DNA from: Chitinophagia bacterium
Lineage (GTDB): Bacteria > Bacteroidota > Bacteroidia > Chitinophagales > Chitinophagaceae
Length of the DNA stretch: 11,939 nucleotides
Reading direction: 5' to 3'
Assembly (NCBI GenBank): GCA_010027295.1
Contig: RGVM01000032.1
Coordinates: forward strand, 1-11,939
Made by a program: the position numbers and the translations under genes. The notes beneath the pieces were generated by a model. It worked only from the letters and a program-made list of their open reading frames with translations, had not been told where the DNA came from and searched no databases. Below, piece after piece: positions 5,515 through 11,939 of the stretch (its first letter is position 1; the number at the start of each line of letters is the position of its first letter).

Positions 5515-8500
5515 ATGTCATTCCGCACAAAGAACAACATCACGGGCTGGATTGTCGGCCTCATCGCTTGCGCCGTCTACATCATGACTTCGGAGGCGGG
5601 CGGATCTCTTTGGGACTGCGGCGAGTTCGTCAGCTCCTGTTTCAAACTCCAGATACCGCACCCGCCCGGCGCCCCGCTGTTCGTCCTGCTCGGGAGGGTC
5701 TTCATTGTGGCCTTCGGCGACGATCCGATGACGGCGGCCAAGGCCGTGAACGTCATGAGCGCCCTGGCTAGCGGCTTCACAATACTCTTCCTGTTCTGGA
5801 CGATCACACACTTCGCTCGGAAAATCTACGGCAAGCTCGAAGAAAACCTGACCGACAATGAAACTTTCAGCATCCTGGCCGCTGGTATCGTAGGCGCCCT
5901 GGCATATACTTTTAGTGACTCCTTCTGGTATTCGGCCGTGGAGGGTGAGGTGTACGCGCTGTCCTCCCTGTTCACAGCCGTCGTATTCTGGATGATGCTG
6001 AAGTGGGAGCACCAGGCCGATAAGCCGGGGGCCGACCGTTGGATCGTCCTTATTTTCTTTATGATGGGACTATCCATCGGCGTGCACCTGCTGAACCTGC
6101 TCACGATCCCCGCGATCGTGATGATCTACTACTTCCGGCGTTACCGGGCGACAGCATGGGGTACTTTCTGGGCCTTTCTCATCGGCTGTGCCATCACGGG
6201 GGTCACCCAGAAGGTGGTCATACAGTATACCATTAAGGCAGCCGGCAGTTTCGACATATTCTTCGTCAACACACTTGGACTTCCCTTCTTCACTGGCTTC
6301 GCCGTCTATTTCGCACTACTGTCAGGCCTCATCTGGTACGGCATACGGCTGGGCGGTGGGAGTGACGTGCCCAGGCCCGCTTTCATCGCCTGGCTCTCGA
6401 TGATGGCACTTGCTATCCTCTACCCCTTCGTGGCCTCCGGCTCGGGAGGCGCATCCATCCTGAAGGGCCTGGCCGTGCTGGCGGCGGTGGTAGCAGGCGG
6501 CGTGTACGGACTCCCGGCACTCCGCAAGAACCCCTACTTCCTGAAGCTGGCCCTCTGGTGCTTCTCCTTCATGATGATCGGCTACTCCACATACCTCACC
6601 ACCCTGGTAAGGTCTGCCTCGGACCCGGCCGTGGACATGTATAACGTTGACAACCCCATGAGCCTCGTGGGATACCTCGGTCGCGAGCAGTACGGTGACT
6701 TCCCGCTCATCTACGGCCAGGTCTTCACCGCCCAGCCCACCGACTATGAGCAGGGTGAGATGAAGTACGTGAAAGGCCAGGACCGCTATGTCAGCGCCGG
6801 CTACGACGTCAACCCCGTCTACGCCCCCGAGGACAAGATGTTCCTCCCCCGCGTCTGGGACGCCAGCAACGACCAGGGACATGCCACCTTCTATAAGCAA
6901 TGGCTGAACCTGGGCGACGATGAAAAGCCTACCCAGCTCGACAACATCAAGTGGGCACTCGGCTACCAGATCGGATGGATGTACCTGCGCTACTTCGGAT
7001 GGAACTTCATAGGCAAACAGAACGACATACAGGGACTCGGCAATGTTCGCGACGGCAATACGATCACCGGGATATCCTTCGTCGATAACGCACTGCTCGG
7101 AAACCAGGAGAAACTGCCCGACACCCTGAAAACCAACAAGGCCCACAACACCCTGTTCGCCCTTCCCCTGGCCCTAGGCATCCTGGGGCTGCTCTTCCAG
7201 TACCGTAAGGACAGGCAGGGCAATTTCGTCAGCCTCCTTCTCTTCGTATTTACCGGCCTCGCCATCGTATTCTACCTGAACCAGGCAGGCAACCAGCCCA
7301 GAGAGCGCGACTACGCATACGTCGGGTCGTTCTACGCCTTCGCCATCTGGATAGGCCTCGGCGTGATGCAGGTCAGGGAATGGTTGCAGCGGTTCCTGGG
7401 CGAGAAACCCGCAAACTACGTGGCAGGGCTTGCCTGCCTGTTGACAGTGCCCACCCTCATGGCCGCCCAGGAATGGGACGACCACGATAGGAGCCGGAAG
7501 ACCTTGGCGAGCGACCTCGCCAAGAACTACCTCGAAAGCTGCGCCCCCAACGCAATCCTTTTCTCCTTCGGCGACAACGACACCTACCCCCTCTGGTACG
7601 CACAGGAGGTGGAAGGCATCCGCCGAGACGTCCGAGTCATTAACTACAGCCTCCTCGGCATCGACTGGTATATCAACCAGCTTCGCTACAAGGTTAACCA
7701 GAGCGACCCGATCGATGTCATTTGGACGGCAGACAAGATAGAGGGCAACAAACGAGACTTCGTTCGCTATTACGAGACGCCCGGTGTGAGCGAACAAAGC
7801 CGGTACGTCGACCTCTACAGCCTGATGAGCGACTTCATCGGAAGTGACGACCCCTCCAAACAACTCCCGCTGCAGGACGGCACCACGACCAACTACCTCC
7901 CCGTGAAGAAGGTGAGCATCTCCGTGGATACGGCCCTGGTACGCCGCAACGGGACCGTCAACCCCGGCGACGCCGTCCTCCCCGAAATCCGATTCGAGCT
8001 CACTCGCAACATCCTTCTCAAGAACGACATGGCCGTGCTTAACATCATCGCCGCCAACAAATGGAGGAGACCCATCTACTTCACCTCCCCCTTCGGTGAG
8101 CTCGGCTTCGCCCAATACCTACGCAATGACGGCATGAGCTATCGCCTTGTACCATTGCAGGGTCAAAATATGGTGAACGATAGTTGGGCCTTCGAAAAAC
8201 TGAAGAAGGCCTTCGCCTTCGGTGGTTCCGACCGCAAGGACGTATACTTCGACGAGGAGAACCGCCGCCATTTGCTCGGTATCCGCCAGTCCTTCGTGGA
8301 AGTGGCCGGCAGCCTCGTCAACAACGGGAGACTGGACGATGCCAGGCTGCTACTTCGACGGCTCGACTCCAACATGCATGCCGACAACGTACCCTACGGA
8401 CTCGCCAGCCGCCAGAACCAGCACGACATGATCAGTATCCAGATGGCTGACCTGGCATACCGCTCGGGCGACAAGGCGCTCGGCGATAAAATCTCCGACG

Positions 8501-8757
8501 CGGTCGGCAAGGACCTGGCACAACAGGTTGGCTACTACGCCAACCTCGGTGACATGTCCGGAGAGCAGTTGCTGTCAGCCGTCCAGGAGGTCCTGGCCGG
8601 ACAGGGCGACAACCTCAGCAACCGCCAGCGCGGTCTCTTCATCGAGATCCGCCAGGCACTAGCGCTGCAGGAATACCTCAAGGGCATCAAGAGCCAGTTC
8701 GACGCTGCGGCCCCGTCACCAACCACCGCCGGTGCGACCGACTCGACAGCGAGGTGA
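5515..8757 (+). CDS. DUF2723 / GT117 polytopic membrane protein, probable protein O-mannosyltransferase-like glycosyltransferase
   Basis: This 1080-residue protein has a PMT-like, GT-C style layout. The first membrane helix (ITGWIVGLIACAVYIMT) is followed by a first loop with WDCGEF (D34, E37) and HPPGAP (H49-P54), the conserved family motifs and likely catalytic loop. About ten hydrophobic segments lie in the first 370 residues and about four more near 540-660, including YAYVGSFYAFAIWIGLG. The rest, from about 660, is a soluble, presumably periplasmic region with FSFGDNDTYPLWYAQEVEG, and its end (about 915-1060) is helical and TPR-like. The human homologue TMEM260, also DUF2723, is a protein O-mannosyltransferase, so transfer of a sugar from a polyprenyl carrier to exported proteins is likely; donor and acceptor here are unknown. 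The ATG at 5515 was chosen because a TTG at 5488 lies inside the apparent promoter. The adjoining vWA gene begins 75 nt after the stop. Confidence 0.9.
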   Translation: MSFRTKNNITGWIVGLIACAVYIMTSEAGGSLWDCGEFVSSCFKLQIPHPPGAPLFVLLGRVFIVAFGDDPMTAAKAVNVMSALASGFTILFLFWTITHFARKIYGKLEENLTDNETFSILAAGIVGALAYTFSDSFWYSAVEGEVYALSSLFTAVVFWMMLKWEHQADKPGADRWIVLIFFMMGLSIGVHLLNLLTIPAIVMIYYFRRYRATAWGTFWAFLIGCAITGVTQKVVIQYTIKAAGSFDIFFVNTLGLPFFTGFAVYFALLSGLIWYGIRLGGGSDVPRPAFIAWLSMMALAILYPFVASGSGGASILKGLAVLAAVVAGGVYGLPALRKNPYFLKLALWCFSFMMIGYSTYLTTLVRSASDPAVDMYNVDNPMSLVGYLGREQYGDFPLIYGQVFTAQPTDYEQGEMKYVKGQDRYVSAGYDVNPVYAPEDKMFLPRVWDASNDQGHATFYKQWLNLGDDEKPTQLDNIKWALGYQIGWMYLRYFGWNFIGKQNDIQGLGNVRDGNTITGISFVDNALLGNQEKLPDTLKTNKAHNTLFALPLALGILGLLFQYRKDRQGNFVSLLLFVFTGLAIVFYLNQAGNQPRERDYAYVGSFYAFAIWIGLGVMQVREWLQRFLGEKPANYVAGLACLLTVPTLMAAQEWDDHDRSRKTLASDLAKNYLESCAPNAILFSFGDNDTYPLWYAQEVEGIRRDVRVINYSLLGIDWYINQLRYKVNQSDPIDVIWTADKIEGNKRDFVRYYETPGVSEQSRYVDLYSLMSDFIGSDDPSKQLPLQDGTTTNYLPVKKVSISVDTALVRRNGTVNPGDAVLPEIRFELTRNILLKNDMAVLNIIAANKWRRPIYFTSPFGELGFAQYLRNDGMSYRLVPLQGQNMVNDSWAFEKLKKAFAFGGSDRKDVYFDEENRRHLLGIRQSFVEVAGSLVNNGRLDDARLLLRRLDSNMHADNVPYGLASRQNQHDMISIQMADLAYRSGDKALGDKISDAVGKDLAQQVGYYANLGDMSGEQLLSAVQEVLAGQGDNLSNRQRGLFIEIRQALALQEYLKGIKSQFDAAAPSPTTAGATDSTAR

Positions 8758-8764
8758 CGGCTCC

Positions 8765-8787
8765 GGAAGGTCCCGGCAGGGCCTTCC
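8765..8787 (+). terminator. Intergenic hairpin after the DUF2723 gene (possible terminator or attenuator)
   Basis: GGAAGG-T-CCC pairs with GGG-CCTTCC around a GGCA loop, with one bulged T, 8 nt after the stop codon. The nearest T-run (five Ts at 8804-8808) is 16 nt beyond the stem, too far for a classic rho-independent terminator. It may stabilise the upstream mRNA or weaken read-through into the vWA/ATPase pair. Confidence 0.3.
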
Positions 8788-8822
8788 CGGACCAACCCTG
8801 CGCTTTTTGATATGAACTATGT

Positions 8823-8831
8823 GGAGGAAGG
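8823..8831 (+). promoter_or_regulatory. Shine-Dalgarno-like site that favours the 8833 start
   Basis: GGAGGAAGG lies immediately before ATG 8833, with GGAGG (8823-8827) 5 nt from the codon, a good anti-SD match. It sits inside the codons that would be used if translation began at the ATG at 8812. Such strong sites are uncommon in Bacteroidota, which mostly initiate without SD pairing, so it may also be chance (it encodes E-E-G). Confidence 0.45.
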
Positions 8832-8832
8832 G

Positions 8833-9930
8833 ATGAACGGTTACCAATTCAGGAGTTTTGACCCGACAGAGGGTGGGAAAGGAGGCTTTGAGCGACTCCT
8901 GGATGTCTTCATGCAACTCCTCCCTTACACCAGCGGCGATGCCGCAGAGGCCCTCGACTGGATGAACCAGCTCGACAGGAAGTACCGCCTCACCGACGAG
9001 AGCTACGGGATGGGAGACTTCATAGAGGACCTGAAGGAGAAAGGATACCTCAATGAAGATCCCCGCTCGGGCACTTTCTCCATCACGGCACGGACCGAGA
9101 AGGACATCCGGCAGCGTAGCCTCGAAGAGGTCTTCGGCAAACTGCGCAAGTCGAGCCCCGGAGAACACCGGACGAACCGTCCCGGACAGGGCGACGAGGG
9201 CAATCCCGAGACCAGGCCTTACCGCTTCGGCGACACCCTCGAACAGATCGACTTCGTCAGCTCCATCCGCAACGCTCAGATTTCCCGTGGCATTGACGAG
9301 TTCGGCATGGCAGAGGAGGACCTAGAAGTGCGGGAGACCGACTTCAAGGCGCAGACGTCCACCGTGCTCATGATCGACATCTCGCATTCCATGATCCTCT
9401 ACGGCGAGGACCGCATCACGCCGGCCAAGAAGGTGGCGATGGCGCTGGCCGAGCTCATCCGCACCAAATACCCGAAAGACACACTCGACATCGTCACCTT
9501 CGGCGACGATGCATCCATGATCGAGGTGAAGGACATACCCTACCTGCAGGTGGGGCCCTTCCATACCAACACGGTGGCAGGACTGGAGATGGCGATGGAC
9601 ATCCTCCGCAGGCGCCGAAACCCAAACCGTAGGATCTTCATGATCACAGACGGCAAGCCCACATGCCTGAAGATCGGAGGACGCTATTACAAAAACAGCT
9701 TCGGCCTCGACAGGAAGATCACCACCCGCTGCCTCAACCTGGCGGCCCAATGCAAGAAGCTCAAGATCCCCATCACGACTTTCATGATCGCCAGCGACCC
9801 CTATCTCCAGCGCTTTGTGCAGGAGTTCACGGAGACCAACGGCGGCAAGGCCTTCTTCGCCTCTCTCGACCGACTGGGAAGCTTCCTCTTCCGAGACTTC
9901 GAGAGCGGACGCAGCAGGACCATGTACTGA
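8833..9930 (+). CDS. von Willebrand factor A (MIDAS) domain protein, partner of the downstream AAA+ ATPase
   Basis: This 365-residue protein has three parts. Residues 1 to about 115 are helical with a winged-helix-like end (MGDFIEDLKEKGYL, then FSITARTEKDIRQRSLEEVF). A charged linker leads to TRPYRFGD, then DFVSSIRNA. The vWA domain spans about 175-360. Its metal-ion-dependent adhesion site is complete: D182-x-S184-x-S186 (MIDISHSM), Thr245 or Thr247 (FHTNTVAG) and D273 (MITDGKP). There is no signal peptide or membrane helix, so it is cytosolic, unlike BatA/BatB proteins. It lies 27 nt before an AAA+ ATPase, the arrangement of MoxR/vWA pairs such as RavA-ViaA and CoxD-CoxE, in which the vWA protein acts as adaptor or insertase partner. 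I recall similar pairs in other phyla without an assigned role. The 8833 ATG is supported by a GGAGG site and by the N terminus (NGYQF) I remember for relatives; the ATG at 8812 would add seven residues. Confidence 0.88.
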   Translation: MNGYQFRSFDPTEGGKGGFERLLDVFMQLLPYTSGDAAEALDWMNQLDRKYRLTDESYGMGDFIEDLKEKGYLNEDPRSGTFSITARTEKDIRQRSLEEVFGKLRKSSPGEHRTNRPGQGDEGNPETRPYRFGDTLEQIDFVSSIRNAQISRGIDEFGMAEEDLEVRETDFKAQTSTVLMIDISHSMILYGEDRITPAKKVAMALAELIRTKYPKDTLDIVTFGDDASMIEVKDIPYLQVGPFHTNTVAGLEMAMDILRRRRNPNRRIFMITDGKPTCLKIGGRYYKNSFGLDRKITTRCLNLAAQCKKLKIPITTFMIASDPYLQRFVQEFTETNGGKAFFASLDRLGSFLFRDFESGRSRTMY

Positions 9931-9957
9931 ACCCCGTCCCAAGCCAAACGTATACAC

Positions 9958-11454
9958 ATGAGACCCGACACCCTGGGAGCACTTAGGAGTTCAGGATATG
10001 AATCCCGTTCCGTAAAGGAAGAGGTCAGGGAGAACCTCATCCGCAGACTGGGTAAGGGAGGAGGCAGCTTCCCCGGCATCCTCGGATACGAGGAGACGGT
10101 CATCCCTGATACCGAACGGGCCCTGCTGTCACGACATAACATCCTGTTCCTGGGTCTTCGGGGGCAGGCCAAGACGCGGATGGCCCGGCAGATGGTCGAC
10201 CTCCTCGACGAGTATATCCCCATCGTGGAGGGCAGCGAGGTGAACGACGACCCCTTCCATCCCATCTCCGCCTATGCGAAGGAACGCATCGCTCGCGAGG
10301 GGGACGGGACGCCCATCCGCTGGTTGCACCGAAGCGAACGCTATGGGGAGAAGCTGGCGACACCTGATGTCAGCGTGGCCGACCTAATCGGCGACATCGA
10401 CCCCGTGAAAGCCGCCAACCTGCGCCTCAGCTTCGCCGACGAGCGTGTGCTGCACTACGGCATCATCCCGCGCAGCAACAGGGGCATATTCGTCATCAAC
10501 GAGCTGCCCGACCTGCAGGCCCGCATCCAGGTGGCGCTGTTCAACATCCTCCAGGAGGGCGACGTGCAGATACGCGGCTTCCGGCTACGCATGCCCCTCG
10601 ACGTGCTCTTCGTCTTCACTGCCAACCCTGAGGACTATACCAACCGCGGCACCATCGTCACCCCGCTCAAGGACCGCATCGAGAGCCAGATCCTGACCCA
10701 CTACCCGAAGTCGGTCGAGACAGCCCTGGCCATCACCGAACAGGAAGCCCATATCCTACCCGAGCAGCGCAAAAGGGTGCGCACGGAACCCCTGATCCGG
10801 CGCATCATCGAGCAGGTATCCTTCGAAGCACGCGGCAGTGAATATGTCGACCAGAAGAGCGGGGTCTCGGCGCGACTCACCATTTCGGCCTACGAGAACG
10901 CCGTCAGCGCCGCCGAACGGCGTGCCCTCATCAATCGCGAGAAGCGCACGCAGATATGGATTGGCGATCTGGCGGGCATCATCCCCTCCGTCACAGGCAA
11001 GATCGAGCTGGTCTATGAAGGCGAGCAGGAAGGTCCTTTGCAGGTATCACTGAACCTCCTCGACAAGGCCCTCCGCAGCGTTTTCAGCCTGTATTTCCCC
11101 AGCCCGGACTCCTTCAAGAAGCGAAAGGGCAGGGAAACCGCATCCGCGGAGAACCCATACCGTGCCATCATCGGCTGGTTCGATGCCGGCAACCGGCTCG
11201 ACATGCCTTTCCGCATGCGCGACGGTGAGCGGGTGACGGAACTCCACCGGGTCGATGGACTGCATGCGCTTGTCAGGAAGACCTTTCCCGATGCGACGGA
11301 GAATGAGACGCTCTTGTGGATGGAGTTCGTACTGCACGGGCTCTCCACGCATTCTCTGATCAGCAAGAAACTGCTGGACGACCGTTTGTCTTTCAACGAC
11401 TTGATGGGCTCCATGCTCAACCTTGGCGGCGAAGCCCCTGATGAGGAGGAATGA
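9958..11454 (+). CDS. AAA+ ATPase, MoxR / magnesium-chelatase ChlI-like, vWA-paired
   Basis: This 498-residue cytosolic ATPase has Walker A at 66-73 (GLRGQAKT, K72). A family-specific block follows (LHRSERYGEKLATPDVSVADLIGDIDP). The Walker B position reads FVINELPDL, with N181-E182 in place of the usual D-E. Sensor 1 is N223 in FTANPEDYTNRG, and a candidate sensor-2 arginine is R306 in GVSARLTISAYENAV. The long C-terminal part (about 345-498; TGKIELVYEGEQEG onward) is outside the core ATPase module. The sequence resembles Mg-chelatase I subunits and is often named sigma-54-interacting because of the fold, but the sigma-54 contact loop GAFTGA is absent, so a regulator role is unlikely. With the vWA protein it should form a chelatase-like or remodelling complex; the target is unknown. 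No bacteriochlorophyll or cobalamin genes lie nearby. The start at 9958 is the only reasonable ATG, 27 nt after the vWA stop. Confidence 0.9.
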   Translation: MRPDTLGALRSSGYESRSVKEEVRENLIRRLGKGGGSFPGILGYEETVIPDTERALLSRHNILFLGLRGQAKTRMARQMVDLLDEYIPIVEGSEVNDDPFHPISAYAKERIAREGDGTPIRWLHRSERYGEKLATPDVSVADLIGDIDPVKAANLRLSFADERVLHYGIIPRSNRGIFVINELPDLQARIQVALFNILQEGDVQIRGFRLRMPLDVLFVFTANPEDYTNRGTIVTPLKDRIESQILTHYPKSVETALAITEQEAHILPEQRKRVRTEPLIRRIIEQVSFEARGSEYVDQKSGVSARLTISAYENAVSAAERRALINREKRTQIWIGDLAGIIPSVTGKIELVYEGEQEGPLQVSLNLLDKALRSVFSLYFPSPDSFKKRKGRETASAENPYRAIIGWFDAGNRLDMPFRMRDGERVTELHRVDGLHALVRKTFPDATENETLLWMEFVLHGLSTHSLISKKLLDDRLSFNDLMGSMLNLGGEAPDEEE

Positions 11455-11463
11455 CCCTCCCGG

Positions 11464-11939
11464 TCAGCAGCCCTTAGACAGGGCCATCATATCCTCGTAT
11501 TCTAGGATATGCCGGCCGTCCCGGAGACTTTTCGCCCCCTGCAGCAGTGCCTTTGCAACATCGGCAGCCCGGATGGAATGGTAGCGTGACCATCGGCGGG
11601 GAAGTATGTTGTCCAACAGCGGCACCAAGAGCAGCTGCGCGAGGCGTTCTGCCGGTCTGCGCTCTTCACGAGCCCCCATCAGGAAGGAGGGCCTTGCCAA
11701 CATGACGCTGGGGATTCCATGACGGGACACTTCCTCCTCCGTCTCACCCTTCAGCCTCAGGTAGAAGTTCGAGCGAAGCGTCGCATCCGCCCCCACGGCC
11801 GAGACGAGGCCGAAAGCGCGGACGCCCTGCGAAGCGGCCGCCCGGGCAGCGAATGCGGGAATGTCATGGTCGATGGCCCTGTATGCCCGGCGGTCGCCCC
11901 GTACCTTTCGCATCGTAGTCCCAATCGCCACGAAGACGG
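11464..11939 (-). CDS. NAD(P)-binding oxidoreductase, TIP30/HTATIP2-like SDR (5' partial)
   Basis: The frame stays open through the right edge, so the N terminus and the Rossmann GxxGxxG are missing; about 158 codons are visible. The fragment begins VFVAIGTTMRKVRGD, matching the family segment in which a CALGTT-like strand precedes a basic helix. It continues with FGLVSAVGADATLRSNFYLRLKGE, which holds the SDR YxxxK pair (Y-L-R-L-K), and then VMLARPSFLMGAREERRPAERLAQ, typical of atypical SDRs of the NAD(P)H-binding or TIP30-like group. Relatives include uncharacterised bacterial nucleoside-diphosphate-sugar epimerase-like proteins; substrate unknown. A GTG at 11931 could be read as a start, but it would cut through a conserved strand, so the gene almost surely continues past the window. 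It is convergent with the ATPase gene, with a 9-nt gap and no evident terminator. Confidence 0.85.
   Translation of the reverse strand, partial: VFVAIGTTMRKVRGDRRAYRAIDHDIPAFAARAAASQGVRAFGLVSAVGADATLRSNFYLRLKGETEEEVSRHGIPSVMLARPSFLMGAREERRPAERLAQLLLVPLLDNILPRRWSRYHSIRAADVAKALLQGAKSLRDGRHILEYEDMMALSKGC

Noticed and set aside
6322..7146. A 274-codon open frame on the minus strand
   Set aside because: It is antisense to the DUF2723 gene, low in complexity (Val, Glu, Gly-rich), with no domain or start signal.
7174..8115. A 313-codon open frame on the minus strand
   Set aside because: It lies wholly inside the well-supported DUF2723 gene, its translation is Val/Ala/Glu/Gly-rich without recognisable motifs, and such antisense frames are expected in GC-rich DNA with strong third-position bias.
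9945..9952. Minus-strand TACGTTTG (-7 consensus) between the vWA and ATPase genes
   Set aside because: No TTTG lies at the proper distance upstream and there is no minus-strand gene to serve; an eight-base pattern with two free positions can occur by chance.
9958..11454. Sigma-54-dependent transcription activator
   Set aside because: The AAA+ core lacks the GAFTGA loop and there is no DNA-binding helix-turn-helix domain; the chelatase/MoxR type fits better.
11444..11460. Possible GGAGG/CCTCC hairpin as terminator between the convergent genes
   Set aside because: The stem is about five bases, includes the stop codon region, and has no T-run on either strand.
1..11939. CRISPR array, insertion sequence or prophage
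   Set aside because: No regularly spaced repeats, transposase, terminal inverted repeats, integrase or phage structural genes were seen.

Overview
The window is dense coding DNA of high GC content (estimated near 60% by eye). It very probably comes from a member of the Bacteroidota. Three things support this. Two sites match the Bacteroidota sigma-A promoter (-7 box TAnnTTTG, one of them with a TTTG box 20 nt upstream). The gene families are ones common in that phylum: a propeller/Y_Y_Y sensor kinase, a GH9 of the NPWG/NEPTMDG type, and a DUF2723 membrane protein. Most starts lack a Shine-Dalgarno sequence, and the tRNA does not encode CCA. Protein flavour, recalled from memory, points towards Chitinophagales, but that is only a guess.

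Layout. (1) 1-4298, + strand: a tight cassette made of a sensor histidine kinase (cut by the left edge), a LuxR-type response regulator and a secreted family 9 glycoside hydrolase, with gaps of 10 and 16 nt. It reads as a sensing-and-degradation unit for beta-glucan-like or related glycans. (2) 4299-4598: an intergenic island with a tRNA-Lys(UUU) on the minus strand, its promoter and its terminator, plus a palindrome whose loop holds the promoter -7 box. (3) 4599-5429, +: an S-adenosylmethionine hydrolase (DUF62) family protein with a divergent active-site region. (4) 5515-8757, +: a large polytopic DUF2723 (GT117, TMEM260-like) protein, a likely protein O-glycosyltransferase, preceded by its own -7 box. 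(5) 8833-11454, +: a two-gene unit with a MIDAS-type von Willebrand A protein and an AAA+ MoxR/Mg-chelatase-like ATPase. This ATPase/vWA pair, related in principle to RavA-ViaA and CoxD-CoxE, is the best candidate for an undescribed system in the window. (6) 11464-11939, minus: the C-terminal part of a TIP30/HTATIP2-like NAD(P)-binding oxidoreductase, cut by the right edge and convergent with the ATPase gene.

No mobile elements, CRISPR arrays, integrases or frameshifted genes were seen. The window looks like ordinary chromosomal backbone with some accessory carbohydrate-use functions.
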